Below, one piece after another: positions 17,935 to 27,873 of a DNA stretch of 64,000 nt (position 1 is its first letter; every line of letters begins with the position of its first letter). The DNA comes from Novosphingobium cyanobacteriorum. Lineage in GTDB: Bacteria > Pseudomonadota > Alphaproteobacteria > Sphingomonadales > Sphingomonadaceae. The DNA lies in assembly GCF_029436685.1 (NCBI RefSeq), contig NZ_JAROCY010000005.1, positions 240,785 to 304,784 on the forward strand, read 5' to 3'. The notes under the pieces were generated by a model. The model was not told the origin of the DNA, ran no database searches, and saw only the letters and a program-made list of their open reading frames with translations. The position numbers and the translations under genes were made by a program.

Positions 17935-18816
17935 CTACCCCACCGGCTCCACATCCACCGAAACCGTCATCGTCTGCCCCGCCCCTCCGCGGAACACGCC
18001 GTCCATCGGGGCCACGTCGGCATAGTCGCGGCCCATGGCGGTGAAGATGTGGTCGGTCTTCACCAGGCAGTCGTTGGTGGGGTCGAAGCCCACCCAGCCC
18101 AGGTCCTCGCCGCACCACAGGGCGGCCCAGGCGTGGGTGGCGTCGGCGCCCACCAGCCGGGGCTGGCCAGGCGGGGGCAGGGTGCGCAGGTATCCGCTGA
18201 TATAGGAGGCGGGAATGCCATGGCCCCGCGCCGCCACGATCATCACGTGGGCAAAGTCCTGGCATACCCCGTGCCGCGCCTCGAAAGCCTCGTCCGGCGG
18301 GGTGTCCGCCGTGGTCGCCGCCCCGTCATAGGTGAACTCGGCATGGATCGCGTGCATCAGCGCGCGCCCGGCGTCGAGGATCGATGCCCCCGGTTGCAGC
18401 ATCGGCGCGGCCCATTGCGTGATCGCCGGGGAAAGCGGCGCCATGGGCGAGGGGTAGAGATAGCTCGCCGGGCCCATCGCGCACAGGTCGCGGTGCGCGG
18501 CCGCCGCCTCGCGCACCTGGGCCACGGTGGGTGCCACCGCCATGTCCAGGTCGAACGATGGCTCGCTCACTTCCATGCGGAAATGGCTCTCGATCTCGAT
18601 ATGGCCCAGCGGCTCGCGCATGGCGATGCGCGCGCGGTGGACCACGAAGGGCCCTTCGTCCTCCTCCATCGCCGAAGGCATCGGGTCGATCATCAGCGCG
18701 TGTTCGTGCAGCACCTGCCCAGGCCAGGGCGCGGGCGTCAGCCGCAGGTTGAACCGCGCCAGCTGCACCGGCGATGCATAGTTCACCGTGGTCACATGGC
18801 GCACTTCGTAGATCAT
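17935..18816 (-). CDS. transglutaminase-like protein
   Basis: A 293-residue protein with the bacterial transglutaminase N-terminal beta domain (about 1-130, opening MIYEVRHVTTVNYASPVQLA) and a transglutaminase-like cysteine core. The catalytic triad is visible: Cys185 in RHGVCQDFAH, His228 in DATHAWAA, Asp245 in GFDPTND. No signal peptide is present, so it is probably cytoplasmic. It is the last of three genes; its ATG overlaps the stop of the ATP-grasp/alpha-E gene by four bases (18813-18816). Family members may act as peptidases or amide-forming enzymes; the substrate is unknown. Confidence 0.88.
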   Translation of the reverse strand: MIYEVRHVTTVNYASPVQLARFNLRLTPAPWPGQVLHEHALMIDPMPSAMEEDEGPFVVHRARIAMREPLGHIEIESHFRMEVSEPSFDLDMAVAPTVAQVREAAAAHRDLCAMGPASYLYPSPMAPLSPAITQWAAPMLQPGASILDAGRALMHAIHAEFTYDGAATTADTPPDEAFEARHGVCQDFAHVMIVAARGHGIPASYISGYLRTLPPPGQPRLVGADATHAWAALWCGEDLGWVGFDPTNDCLVKTDHIFTAMGRDYADVAPMDGVFRGGAGQTMTVSVDVEPVG

Positions 18817-21317
18817 GCCAGCAGCCCCGCTCCTCCGCCTGCGGTCTTTTCGAACTGCAGGAAATAGCGCGCCGATATCGTGTCGGACAGCGCCAGCAGC
18901 TGCGCCTCTGTCTGCACCAGCAGATCCGTGCCGAACAGCTCGATCGTGTTCGATTGCAATGTGCCGGCAATCGCCCGCGCCGCCAGCAGCGGCACTTCGG
19001 GCAGCATGTCCTCGGTCAGGCTGGGCAGGCTGGCGATGTGCCCGGCGGCGGCGTTCACCTGATAGGCCAGGCTGCGCGGGTTGTCCGGGTCCAGCAGCAG
19101 CAGGTCCAGCACCGGCAGCCGGCGCGGCCCGGCAAGGTATCGCGCGCGATAGGTGATCTGGCAGTCCGAAAGGTCCAGCAATGCGCCCAGCGCGTCGGCC
19201 TGCTCGTCGCCCTCGCCATCCGGCCCGGCCAGCACCCGCGCCATGGCGCAGATGCCCTGTGCGCGCTCCACCCGGCGACCCAGGTCAAGGAAGTGCCATG
19301 CCGGACCGCGCACGAAGTTTTCCGCCAGCAGGCCGGACAGCGCAGCCAGCCGCTCCACCAGCTCGTGCGCCACGCGCAGCAGCGTGGCCGGGCGGTGCGA
19401 ATTCATCGCGGGCATCGGCCGTCCGGCGATGCGCCAGAAATCCGATGTCAGCCGGTCGCGCAGGGTCAGCCCGGTGGCGCGTATCTGCGCCAGGATGGCG
19501 GCCACCGCGCCGGGCAGTTCCGCATCGCCCAACGCGGCGCGGCAGGCCTCGGGCACCGGGCCGGCGGCCTGCCTTTCGTCGATCGCGTGCCATTCCGCCA
19601 GTAGCGCCATCATCCGGGCGATCACCTCGGGATTGCTGCCGCCCGCGGCGTCCACTTCGATGCTGCTGCCCAAGATCGCGCGGATCACCCGCACGGTCAG
19701 CTCCGCACGTTCGACATAGCGGGCGAACCAGAACAGGTTGTCCGCCGCCTGGCTCGCCAGGATGCCGCCTCCGCGGCGCACCTTGGGCGTCTGGTCCAGC
19801 ATTGTCGCCACGGCGCGGCCGGTGCGCGCAGGCGTGGTATCCACCACGCAGACGTCGGCGGAAAGGTCGCCCTCGCCCATCAGCATGGTCTGCACAGCGC
19901 CATCGGCGGAAAGGCGGGCAAAGCCGCCGGGCATTACCGTCCATTCGCCATCCGGGCCCCTTGCCACGAAGGCGCGCACGGTGAAGGCGCGCGGCACGAA
20001 GCGTTCGTCGATCAGCGCGGGCGTGGTGGAAAGCTGCACGATCTCCTGTCCGCAGTAATCCATCGGCCGGCGCTGCAGCGCATCGATCAGCGCTTCGCGC
20101 TGCGCACCGCTCAGGCCGGCGCCGGGCACGGACGTTCCAGGGGGCAGGCCGTCCACCGCAGCGCCGAACGCCGATGTCACCACCATCTCGTCCAGCCGCG
20201 CCTTGACGATATCGGCCTCGCGCGCCTGTCCGCACCACCACGTGGCGATGTTCGGCAGGATCGGCGCCTCGCCGGCCAGGATCTGGCTCAGCCGCGGCAA
20301 AAAGGCTGCAAAAGCAGGGGCTTCCAGAACCTCGGCGCCCGGCCAGTTGCAAAGTTCCAAGCCGCCACTTGCGCAAACTTCGTAAAGATCCGGCACCCCG
20401 ATCTCACTCCGCGCATCAAACGCCAGGGGATCAAGGGCGTTGGTGTCTATCCAGCGCCAAAGGGCGTCTATGCGCTTGGGGCCGGCGATGGTGCGGATGT
20501 AGAGGCGGCCATCGATGACCGCGCAATCGCGGCCTTCCACCAGGGGGAAGCCGAGGTAGCGGGCGAGGTGGGCCTGTTCGGGATAGGACTGGTTGAGCCG
20601 CCCCGGCGTGAGCAGCGCGATGCGCGGGTTCTCGCGCGTGCAGGAGCGGGCGATGCCGCTGCGCAAGTCTGCAAAGAAGCGGGCCAGCCGCCGCGCGTGC
20701 ACATCGCCCAGCAGGTTGCCGGTGCTGCGCGAAAGGGCGAGGCGGTTTTCGAGGGCATAGCCGATGCCGTTGACCAGCCGCAGCCGATCACCCAGCACGC
20801 GCCATTGGCCGCGCGGGCCGCGCGCCAGATCGACGGCCACCACGTTCAGGTAATGCCCCCCGCGCGGCCGCACCCCCACGGTGTTGCGCGCGAAGTAGCG
20901 GCTGCCGGCCACCAGCGCGGCGGGCAGGTGCCCTTCACTGACGAGCCGCTGCGGCCCATAGATATCGGCGATGACCCGTTCGAGCAGCCGCGCCCGCTGG
21001 ACCAGCCCCTGTTCCACCGTGGCCCATTCCTGCGCGCCGACGATCAGCGGCATGGGCGAAAGCGGCCAGGGGCGTTCATCATCGTCGCCCGCCATGCGGA
21101 ATGAAAGGCCGAGTTCCTGGATCTGGCGCGCGACCACTTCCTGCACCGGCACGCCGGCCTCTTCGCGCAGTGCGGCGAGGCCGTCGGCCATGGCCAGCCA
21201 GCGTGCGGCAAGATCGGGCGGGGCGTGGCGGAACAGGTCTCCCGCGGTCACATCGACCGGGTAGTCCTGCAGCCGCGCGGCGGCGGGCATCGTGGGCGGA
21301 GCGGCGGTGCTGGCCAC
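18813..21317 (-). CDS. circularly permuted ATP-grasp and alpha-E fusion
   Basis: An 834-residue fusion. Residues about 1-490 are a circularly permuted type 2 ATP-grasp domain (DUF404/DUF407) with RPHGHYLNVV-like and GDRLRLVNGIGYALENR segments, the basic GRLNQSYPEQAHLA, and VPRAFTVRAFVARGPDGEW. Residues about 510-834 are the all-helical alpha-E domain (DUF403), starting near LASQAADNLFWFARYVERAE. ATP-grasp enzymes of this type are predicted carboxylate-amine ligases. In many genomes the two halves are separate genes. It lies 8 bp after the DUF2126 gene and overlaps the next by four bases, so the three genes form one unit. Confidence 0.9.
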   Translation of the reverse strand: MASTAAPPTMPAAARLQDYPVDVTAGDLFRHAPPDLAARWLAMADGLAALREEAGVPVQEVVARQIQELGLSFRMAGDDDERPWPLSPMPLIVGAQEWATVEQGLVQRARLLERVIADIYGPQRLVSEGHLPAALVAGSRYFARNTVGVRPRGGHYLNVVAVDLARGPRGQWRVLGDRLRLVNGIGYALENRLALSRSTGNLLGDVHARRLARFFADLRSGIARSCTRENPRIALLTPGRLNQSYPEQAHLARYLGFPLVEGRDCAVIDGRLYIRTIAGPKRIDALWRWIDTNALDPLAFDARSEIGVPDLYEVCASGGLELCNWPGAEVLEAPAFAAFLPRLSQILAGEAPILPNIATWWCGQAREADIVKARLDEMVVTSAFGAAVDGLPPGTSVPGAGLSGAQREALIDALQRRPMDYCGQEIVQLSTTPALIDERFVPRAFTVRAFVARGPDGEWTVMPGGFARLSADGAVQTMLMGEGDLSADVCVVDTTPARTGRAVATMLDQTPKVRRGGGILASQAADNLFWFARYVERAELTVRVIRAILGSSIEVDAAGGSNPEVIARMMALLAEWHAIDERQAAGPVPEACRAALGDAELPGAVAAILAQIRATGLTLRDRLTSDFWRIAGRPMPAMNSHRPATLLRVAHELVERLAALSGLLAENFVRGPAWHFLDLGRRVERAQGICAMARVLAGPDGEGDEQADALGALLDLSDCQITYRARYLAGPRRLPVLDLLLLDPDNPRSLAYQVNAAAGHIASLPSLTEDMLPEVPLLAARAIAGTLQSNTIELFGTDLLVQTEAQLLALSDTISARYFLQFEKTAGGGAGLLA

Positions 21318-21325
21318 GGGCGCGG

Positions 21326-24300
21326 TCAGTGCAGCGCGGCCGGGCGGCGCAGGTCAAGCGTCATCGGGAACTCCAGCGGCCTCTCCTCAGGCGGCATGGC
21401 CTGCCGCCCCGGCGAATGGCCATGGTCCTGGAAGCGCGCCTTGCGCCGCGCCTCGGCCTCATAGTCGTTCACCGGTACCGTATCGTAGTTCCGTCCGCCC
21501 GGATGCGCCACATGATAGACACACCCGCCGAGCGAACGCCCGTTCCACGAATCGAGGATGTCAAAGGTGAGCGGCGCATGGGGCGCAAGCTGCGGATGCA
21601 TGCAGTTGGCGGCCAGCCACGCCTTGTAGCGCACGCCGCCCACCGCTTCGCCCGGAACGCCGGTGGGGGTGAGCGGAATGCGCCGCCCGTTGCAGGCGAT
21701 CACGTGGCGGCCCGGCACCACGCCCATCACACGCACCTGCAGCCGCTCGGTGGAGCTGTCGACATAGCGCACCGTGCCGCCGATCGCCCCGGTCTCGCCC
21801 AGCACGTTCCACGGCTCCAGCGCGTGCGAGACCTCCAGCGTCACGCCGCCGCCCTCGATGCTGCCGTGGACCGGGAAGCGGAACTGGCGCTGCGCCTCGA
21901 ACCACACCGGATCGAAGTCGTACCCTGCGCCGCGCAGGTCGGCCAGCACGTCCATGAAGTCGCTCCACACGCAATGCGGCAGCATGAAGCGATCGTGCAG
22001 CTGCGTGCCCCAGCGCACCAGCGGGCCTTGCACCGGCTCGCGCCAGAACCATGCCGCCAGCGCGCGGAGCAGCAGTTGCTGGACCAGGCTCATCTTCGGA
22101 TCGGGTGGCATCTCGAAGCCGCGGAACTCCACCAGCCCGAGCCGCCCCGTGGGGCCATCGGGACTGAACATCTTGTCGATGCAGATTTCGGTACGGTGGG
22201 TATTCCCCGTCACATCCACCAGCAGGTTGCGGAACAATCGGTCGACAACCCAGGCTGGTGGCTGCGGTTCCCCCCCTTGACCCGGCGGCCCCGGAACCTG
22301 CGCCAGCGCGATCTCCAGCTCGTAAAGCCCGTCGTGCCGCGCTTCGTCAATCCGGGGGGCCTGGCAGGTCGGGCCGATGAACATGCCGGAAAAGAGGTAG
22401 CTGAGCGAGGGATGGCGCTGCCAGTAGGTGACGAAGCTTTTCAGCAGGTCTGGCCGACGGATGAAGGGCGAATCGAGCAGGCTGGGCCCACCCAGCACGA
22501 TGTGGTTGCCGCCGCCAGTGCCGGTGGCGCGGCCATCGACCATGAACTTGTCCGCGGTCAGCCCCACCTCTCGCGCGCATTCATACAGCGTCTCGGTGAT
22601 CTCGACCGCCTCGCGCCAGCTGGCGGCGGGCTGAATGTTCACCTCGATCACGCCGGGATCGGGCGTGACCTTGAGCACGGTCAGCCGCGGATCGGGCGGC
22701 GGGGGATAGCCTTCGATGCGCACCGGCAGGCGGGTCTGCTCCGCCACCGCTTCAATGCTGGCGATCAGGTCGAGATAGTCGTCGAGCGATTCGACCGGCG
22801 GGATGAACACGCAGAGGTGATCGCCGCGTGGTTCGATGGTGATGGCGGTGCGCACCGCGCCTTCGATCGCCACCTGCTCCACGCGCTCCTGCTGGGCCAT
22901 GCCGGTGCTTTCCACGGGGACCGACCGCTGCGCGGTGACGGCTTCCTCGCGCGCCTGTGCGCCGCGCGCGATCACCTGTGCGCGCTGGTCACCCAAAGGC
23001 TCGCGCGGCTCGGCCGCGTCCCGCGGGTGGATATAGGGATAATCCAATGGCGGCACGAAGGGCAGCGAACCAAGCGGCAGGCGATAGCCCAGCGCCGAAT
23101 CTCCCGGCACGGCGAACAGGGCGCCGCGCCGCACGCGCCAGTGTTCGCTTTTCCACTTGCGCGGCGGCTGCGCGGCGGAAGATTGCCACCAGCGCTGGAT
23201 CGGCAGGACATGGCCGACCGGCTTCGTCAGCCCGCGCTGGAACGTGCGCATGAAGCGATCGCGCTCTTCCGGGTTCTCAAGCTTCGGGTCAGTCGGTGGG
23301 GTATTGTCGGGCAGCTGCGCCTCGCGCACGATCCAGTCGACCGCGTCTTCGAAGACCGGCTGGATGAACGTGGTTTCGACCCCCAGGTTCAGCGCGGTTT
23401 CGTGCAGGAACGTGGCGGCATCCTGGGCGTCCAGCGTCCGTGCCGGTTCTTCGTCGGGCAGGCGATCGCCCGCGATCAGCGTGGCATCGCGCCACACTGG
23501 CACGCCATCCTTGCGCCAGTAGATCGAATAGCCCCAGCGCGGCAGGCTTTCCCCCGGATACCACTTGCCCTGCCCGTGGTGCAGCAGCGATCCCGGTGCG
23601 AAGCGATCGCGCAGCTTGCGGATCAGCCGGTCGGCATAGGCGGCCTTGGTCGGGCCGACGGCGGCACTGTTCCATTCAGGCGCTTCGAAATCGCCATCGG
23701 CGACGAACGTCGGCTCGCCGCCGATGGTCAGGCGCATGTCCTGCGCGGCAAGATCCTCGTCAACCCTGTTGCCCAGCGCCAGCACGGCGTCCCAGCGCGT
23801 ATCGGTGAACGGCTTTGTGATGCGCACCGCCTCGGCAATGCGGGATACGTCCATGGCAAACTGGAAGTTCGAATGGACCGGCTCCATAACCACGCCTTCG
23901 ATCGGCGCGGCGGAGCGATAGTGCGGCGTGGCGCAGAGCGGGATGTGCCCTTCGCCCGCGAAGAGGCCCCAGGTCGCATCAAGCCCGATCCAGCCCGCGC
24001 CGGGCACGAACACCTCGGTCCAGGCGTGGAGGTCGCACACGTCCTGTTCCACCCCGCGCGGGCCATCAACTGCGGCGACATCGGGCGTCAGCTGGATCGA
24101 ATAGCCCGAGACGAAGCGTGCGGCGAAGCCGAGCCGGCGCAGCAGCTGCACCAGCAGCCAGGCGGAATCGCGGCATGACCCGCTGCCGATCTGCAGCGTT
24201 TCCTCAGGGCTTTGCACCCCCGGCTCCATGCGGATGACATAGCCGACCGCCTTGTTCACCGCCTGGTTGATCGCCACGAGGAAATCGATGGTGCGGCCCT

Positions 24301-24718
24301 GGTGCCCGGTGAAGAGCGCCAGCAGGTCCTCGAACAGTGGCCCTTGCGGCTCGCAGTCGAAATAGGCGGCCAGGTCTTCCTTCAGCGCCGGGGCATAGGC
24401 GAAAGGATATTCCTCGGCATACTCCTCGACGAAGAAATCGAACGGATTGATCACCGCCAGTTCGGCCAGCAGGTCCACCTCTATCGAGAAGTGATCGACG
24501 GGTTCGGGAAAGACCAGCCGCGCCAGCCAGTTGCCGTGCGGATCCTGCTGCCAGTTGATGAAGTGGTTGGCCGGGCTGATTGTCAGCGAATAGTTGGGCA
24601 CCGCGGTGCGGCTGTGCGGCGCAGGCCGCAGCCGGATGACCTGCGGCCCGAGGACCACGGGCTTGCTGTAGGTGTAGCGGGTGAGGTGGTGCAGGCCGGC
24701 CTTTATCATGGCCCGCAT
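21326..24718 (-). CDS. transglutaminase and DUF2126 protein
   Basis: A 1130-residue protein. The N-terminal third is a transglutaminase: beta domain opening [18 protein letters not shown], then Cys182 in [10 protein letters not shown], His231 in [10 protein letters not shown] and Asp247 in GLDATWG. The remaining two thirds is DUF2126, a glutamate-cysteine-ligase-like amidoligase region with [14 protein letters not shown] and [13 protein letters not shown]. It heads a three-gene operon. An alternative ATG at 24709 (MIKAGLHH) lies closer to the family start, and neither has a strong Shine-Dalgarno. Published comparative genomics places this protein with ATP-grasp/alpha-E partners as a predicted peptide-modification system. 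Confidence 0.9.
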   Translation of the reverse strand: MRAMIKAGLHHLTRYTYSKPVVLGPQVIRLRPAPHSRTAVPNYSLTISPANHFINWQQDPHGNWLARLVFPEPVDHFSIEVDLLAELAVINPFDFFVEEYAEEYPFAYAPALKEDLAAYFDCEPQGPLFEDLLALFTGHQGRTIDFLVAINQAVNKAVGYVIRMEPGVQSPEETLQIGSGSCRDSAWLLVQLLRRLGFAARFVSGYSIQLTPDVAAVDGPRGVEQDVCDLHAWTEVFVPGAGWIGLDATWGLFAGEGHIPLCATPHYRSAAPIEGVVMEPVHSNFQFAMDVSRIAEAVRITKPFTDTRWDAVLALGNRVDEDLAAQDMRLTIGGEPTFVADGDFEAPEWNSAAVGPTKAAYADRLIRKLRDRFAPGSLLHHGQGKWYPGESLPRWGYSIYWRKDGVPVWRDATLIAGDRLPDEEPARTLDAQDAATFLHETALNLGVETTFIQPVFEDAVDWIVREAQLPDNTPPTDPKLENPEERDRFMRTFQRGLTKPVGHVLPIQRWWQSSAAQPPRKWKSEHWRVRRGALFAVPGDSALGYRLPLGSLPFVPPLDYPYIHPRDAAEPREPLGDQRAQVIARGAQAREEAVTAQRSVPVESTGMAQQERVEQVAIEGAVRTAITIEPRGDHLCVFIPPVESLDDYLDLIASIEAVAEQTRLPVRIEGYPPPPDPRLTVLKVTPDPGVIEVNIQPAASWREAVEITETLYECAREVGLTADKFMVDGRATGTGGGNHIVLGGPSLLDSPFIRRPDLLKSFVTYWQRHPSLSYLFSGMFIGPTCQAPRIDEARHDGLYELEIALAQVPGPPGQGGEPQPPAWVVDRLFRNLLVDVTGNTHRTEICIDKMFSPDGPTGRLGLVEFRGFEMPPDPKMSLVQQLLLRALAAWFWREPVQGPLVRWGTQLHDRFMLPHCVWSDFMDVLADLRGAGYDFDPVWFEAQRQFRFPVHGSIEGGGVTLEVSHALEPWNVLGETGAIGGTVRYVDSSTERLQVRVMGVVPGRHVIACNGRRIPLTPTGVPGEAVGGVRYKAWLAANCMHPQLAPHAPLTFDILDSWNGRSLGGCVYHVAHPGGRNYDTVPVNDYEAEARRKARFQDHGHSPGRQAMPPEERPLEFPMTLDLRRPAALH

Positions 24719-24820
24719 GCTTGCGGCAATTCATGCTGCGCCGCAACATCCTTGGTGGAGGGCCGGATGGACGGGGCGCCACAGCATGGCTAGGCTCTGG
24801 CACCTGCCAAAGGAGCCTTC

Positions 24821-26383
24821 ATGCCTCGATTTGTTCCGCTCGATCAAGCGCTTGCCAGGGCCCGGGAAAACAGGTTCGGGCGGATGCTGGGGCGTGGAGC
24901 GGAGAACCGGGTGGAGCCGGAGTGCTGGCCGCATATCGCGCCATCGTTCCGCTTCGACAGATCTGCGAAGTTCTTTGCGATCGGCAGCTGCTTTGCCGCG
25001 AACATCACGCGTCGCCTGATCCTTGATGGCTATGACATGCAGACCGGGGGTGAACCGCTGGAACTGCATCACAACCGCTATACCCCGCCGGCGATCTGGC
25101 AGGAGCTGGCGTGGGCCGGCGCGATATTTCACCGCGACGACACGCCGACCGACAACGATATCCTGCCGCTGCTGATCGAGCTGACGCCGGGGCGCTGGGC
25201 CGACCTGTGGTGTCGCGAGGGACACCGGACCGACATGACGCGCGAGGAGGCCATCGCGGCCAGGCAGGCGCTCTATGCGCATTTCCGGCATGCCTTTACC
25301 GCAGACGTTGTGATCGTGACGCTGGGCCTGATCGAGGCATGGTGGGACAGCGTGAGCCGATCGTATGTCGAGTTCGACACGGCGTGGGCGCGGCGGGCGG
25401 ATCGCGATAGGCTGTCCTTCGTTCGCCTGGACTTCGCGACTTGCCTCGATTTCGTGGTGCGGACGATGGAGCTGCTGTGCGACGGGCGGCGCAAGGTGCT
25501 GCTCACCACGTCACCCGTGGTGCTGGCGCGGACCTTTACCGCAGACGACATCGTGGTGGCCAACACGCATTCCAAGGCGGTGCTGCGCGCGGTGGCAGGC
25601 GAAGTTGCGGACCGCTTTGCCGACGTCGATTACTTTCCCAGCTATGAGATCGCGACGATCACGCGCAAGGCCGAGGTGCGGGAGGACGACCTGGTCCACG
25701 TGGCGCCGGGCTTCGTGGCGCGGATCATGGACCATGTGACGGCTGCCTATGGCGAAGGTGCGGCGCAGAGCGGAGAGGACGCCGAGGCGCGTGGGGCGCT
25801 GCTGCGCATGGCGGCGCTGGTGGAGGCGCAGCGGCTGGATGAGGCCTGGGCTATCCTGGACCCGCTGGCGGAACGTGACGTGGCCTTGGGCGGCGCGGCA
25901 GCCCATGCGGCGGCGATGCGGTTGCTGTGGCGGCGCGGCGTTGCGGAGCGGGCATTGGATCATGCGCGGGTGCTGGGTGTGGAAGCGGAGGCATTGGTGG
26001 GGCACCAGCCCGAATGGGTGATGGAGGCAGGATGCCTGCTCGAATCCGGTACCGGCGCTGGGGATGGCGCGTTGGCAGAGGCGGCGTTCGCGGCGGTCTT
26101 GCAGGCGGGGCGGCGGCATCCCGTGCTCCTGGTGCAGATGCTGCAACGCCTGCGCAGGGCCGAATGCCATGAGGTGCTGCTGCGCTTTGCCGCATTGATG
26201 GAGGAACTGGGCATCGATCATCCGGAGGCGGCTGGCATTCTTGCGCCGATCCTGTGCAGACAGGACCGTGCTGGGCAGGCGGAAGCACTGTGCCGGGCGC
26301 ATCTGCAGCAGCCCCGGACAATCCCACGCTGCTGCTGCCGTTGGCCCGGATCGCGCAGGAGCGGCGTGAACACGGCGTGGTGA
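24821..26383 (+). CDS. GSCFA-domain protein, frameshifted near its end
   Basis: Residues about 48-310 are a GSCFA domain, named for the motif at 55-59 (AIGSCFAANITRR), an SGNH/GDSL-related fold seen in polysaccharide-active proteins. A helical TPR-like region follows. After HLQQ (about base 26310) the frame turns into low-quality sequence rich in Cys/Arg and stops at 26383. The -1 frame instead continues as sound TPR sequence to 26685. Adding one base near 26311 would give a 621-residue protein. It is divergent from the transglutaminase operon with 102 bp between. Substrate unknown. Confidence 0.75.
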   Translation: MPRFVPLDQALARARENRFGRMLGRGAENRVEPECWPHIAPSFRFDRSAKFFAIGSCFAANITRRLILDGYDMQTGGEPLELHHNRYTPPAIWQELAWAGAIFHRDDTPTDNDILPLLIELTPGRWADLWCREGHRTDMTREEAIAARQALYAHFRHAFTADVVIVTLGLIEAWWDSVSRSYVEFDTAWARRADRDRLSFVRLDFATCLDFVVRTMELLCDGRRKVLLTTSPVVLARTFTADDIVVANTHSKAVLRAVAGEVADRFADVDYFPSYEIATITRKAEVREDDLVHVAPGFVARIMDHVTAAYGEGAAQSGEDAEARGALLRMAALVEAQRLDEAWAILDPLAERDVALGGAAAHAAAMRLLWRRGVAERALDHARVLGVEAEALVGHQPEWVMEAGCLLESGTGAGDGALAEAAFAAVLQAGRRHPVLLVQMLQRLRRAECHEVLLRFAALMEELGIDHPEAAGILAPILCRQDRAGQAEALCRAHLQQPRTIPRCCCRWPGSRRSGVNTAW

Positions 26384-26685
26384 TCGACCTGCTGTCGCGT
26401 GCGCTGGCGGTGCAGCCGGACGATACGTGGGCGCTGTTCGTGATGGCGCGGACGCTGGTGGCGTTGAAGCGCGAGGAGGAGGCGCAAGAGGTGCTGGAGC
26501 GACTGGTCGCGGTCGATCCCGGAAACGTGCGTGGGCTGGCGCTATCCGCAGTGCTGCGGTGGCGTCGGGGCGATCGCGAGGGCGCGTTTGCCCGGGCCGG
26601 CGAAGCTCGACGCCTGACGGCATCCCCATCGGACCTACCGACATCGCTGGCGCCGGTGCTGTCGGCGATGGACTTCGGCCTGTGA
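26311..26685 (+). pseudogene. out-of-frame TPR end of the GSCFA gene
   Basis: This frame reads APDNPTLLLPLARIAQERRE and then classic TPR helices (VVIDLLSRALAVQPDDTWAL, EAQEVLERLVAVDPGNVRGL) to the stop at 26685. It has no good start of its own: the nearest ATG at 26254 gives non-homologous sequence. It is best read as the displaced C-terminus of the gene starting at 24821. Confidence 0.7.
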
Positions 26686-26713
26686 GTGCGCTGGCCCGCA
26701 GTGGGGCCTGCAC

Positions 26714-26798
26714 TGGTACGGACGGCGGGACTCGAACCCGCACGAGCTGAGCTCAAGGGATTTTAAGTCCCCTGCGTCTACCATTCCGCCACGTCCGC
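26714..26798 (-). tRNA. tRNA-Leu (anticodon TAA)
   Basis: The minus strand folds as a class II tRNA. The acceptor GCGGACG pairs with CGTCCGT. The D arm is GTGGCGGAATGGTAGACGC, the anticodon loop CTTAAAA reads TAA, and the long variable arm is typical of Leu. The T arm is GCGGGTTCGAGTCCCGC. The discriminator A and CCA are encoded (26714-26717). The 85-nt length fits. Confidence 0.95.
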
Positions 26799-26884
26799 GT
26801 GGAGTTGCGTGCGCTTGGCACAGGGCAGGGGCCGGGGCAACGCCCCGTTTTGAGCGGAGGGACTGTCCGGCCCGGTGGGCGGGA

Positions 26885-27166
26885 CTATTCCGCGTTCAGC
26901 TTCTGGCGCATTTCCTTGCCGGGCTTGAAATAGGGCACGCGCTTGCCCGGCACCTCGACGGTATCGCCGGTGCGCGGGTTGCGGCCCTTGCGCGGTTCAC
27001 GCTCGCGCGTGGAGAACGCGCCGAAGCCGCGCAGTTCGACACGGCCGCCTTCGGCCAGGCGCTTGGCGATCTCGTCGAAGAACACATCCACCACGCGCTC
27101 GACTTCCTCGGCGCGCATCCCCGGGCTGTCCTTCGCCAGAGCCTGCAGCAGTTCGGACCTGATCAT
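26885..27166 (-). CDS. ihfB: integration host factor beta subunit
   Basis: A 93-residue HU/IHF-family DNA-bending protein. It opens MIRSELLQALAKDSPGM, has the dimer core VELRGFGAFSTRERE and the DNA-intercalating beta-arm KGRNPRTGDTVEVPGKRVPYFKPGKEM. IHF-beta is favoured over HU by the N-terminal SELLQALA and the arm sequence. It works as a heterodimer with IhfA (not in the window) in replication, recombination and promoter architecture. It is a single gene; the leader has a 12-bp palindrome TAACCATGGTTA at 27288-27299. Confidence 0.92.
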   Translation of the reverse strand: MIRSELLQALAKDSPGMRAEEVERVVDVFFDEIAKRLAEGGRVELRGFGAFSTREREPRKGRNPRTGDTVEVPGKRVPYFKPGKEMRQKLNAE

Positions 27167-27324
27167 CCGTTCTCAATCCCCTCGGATGCGCGCGGCATCC
27201 CCCCAAGTGACGATCCCATGCACACCGAGACCCCCGTAACGATGTACAAGCGGGTATCCTGCCACGAGGCGGTGCGGCTGACAACCTTAACCATGGTTAG
27301 TTCAAAAGGGCGAAAGTCCCGCAA

Positions 27325-27687
27325 TCAAACGTTTTCATCGGCTCTTAAGGGCAGGCCGGGCAGGTCTTCGGGTCTGATCGCCAGCAGGCGGATGCGTTCG
27401 GCCACCAGTGGCCATTCCTCGCGCAGGAACTGCTCGCGCTCGCGCCGGCGCAGCGTCTCGGCCGCGTCGGGCTCCACGAACAGGCCAATGCCGCGCTGCA
27501 CGCGGACCAGTCCCTCGTCCTGGAACTGCTGGTAGGCCTTGGCCACGGTGAGCGGATTGGCACCTTCCTCTGCCGCCAGCGTGCGGACCGAGGGCAGCAG
27601 CGCGCCAGCGGCCCAGGTGCCGTCGATGATGCCGGCGGCGATGCGATCGCGCAGGCGGAGATAGACGGGGCGCAGGGGCGAAGCCAT
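27325..27687 (-). CDS. GntR-family regulator, YtrA type
   Basis: A 120-residue regulator made almost only of the GntR winged helix: PVYLRLRDRIAAGIIDGTW, GALLPSVRTLAAEEGANPLT and VAKAYQQFQDEGLVRVQRG, with the GlxV-like wing GIGLFVEPDA. The short helical tail (about 80-120) makes it YtrA-like, a group that usually controls a neighbouring transporter. The ATG at 27687 starts right before the domain. It is divergent from a POT peptide transporter, with an inverted repeat in the shared promoter region that may be its operator (inference). Confidence 0.85.
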   Translation of the reverse strand: MASPLRPVYLRLRDRIAAGIIDGTWAAGALLPSVRTLAAEEGANPLTVAKAYQQFQDEGLVRVQRGIGLFVEPDAAETLRRREREQFLREEWPLVAERIRLLAIRPEDLPGLPLRADENV

Positions 27688-27746
27688 GGGTGATGCACTG
27701 CCATAACACACCCCGCCGGGCAACAAGATTGCGGGAAGCCACGGGG

Positions 27747-27769
27747 ATTGCGCAGCAATCCTGCGCAAT
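27747..27769. promoter_or_regulatory. inverted repeat between gntR-like and POT genes
   Basis: ATTGCGCA at 27747-27754 and TGCGCAAT at 27762-27769 form a perfect 8-bp inverted repeat with a 7-bp spacer. It lies in the 186-bp region shared by the divergent promoters. A GGGGATTGC stretch is repeated about 75 bp downstream. This is a candidate GntR operator. Confidence 0.35.
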
Positions 27770-27873
27770 GGCCACGCGGTTTGCACGCGGCGGTGCCGAT
27801 GCATTTCGTGGCTTTCCATCATGGGGATTGCAGCTAGTATTTTTTGCAACAATCTTCGGGAGGGGCTCTTCCT

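Noticed and set aside
21101..24178. A 1025-codon open frame on the plus strand
   Set aside because: It is the antisense mirror of the transglutaminase/DUF2126 gene, produced by high third-position GC. It is rich in His/Arg/Gln without domains.
26833..26851. CGGGGC-AAC-GCCCCG followed by TTTT
   Set aside because: Terminator-like only on the plus strand, with the minus-strand tRNA and ihfB around it. It might serve the GSCFA gene, but 150 bp and a tRNA intervene.
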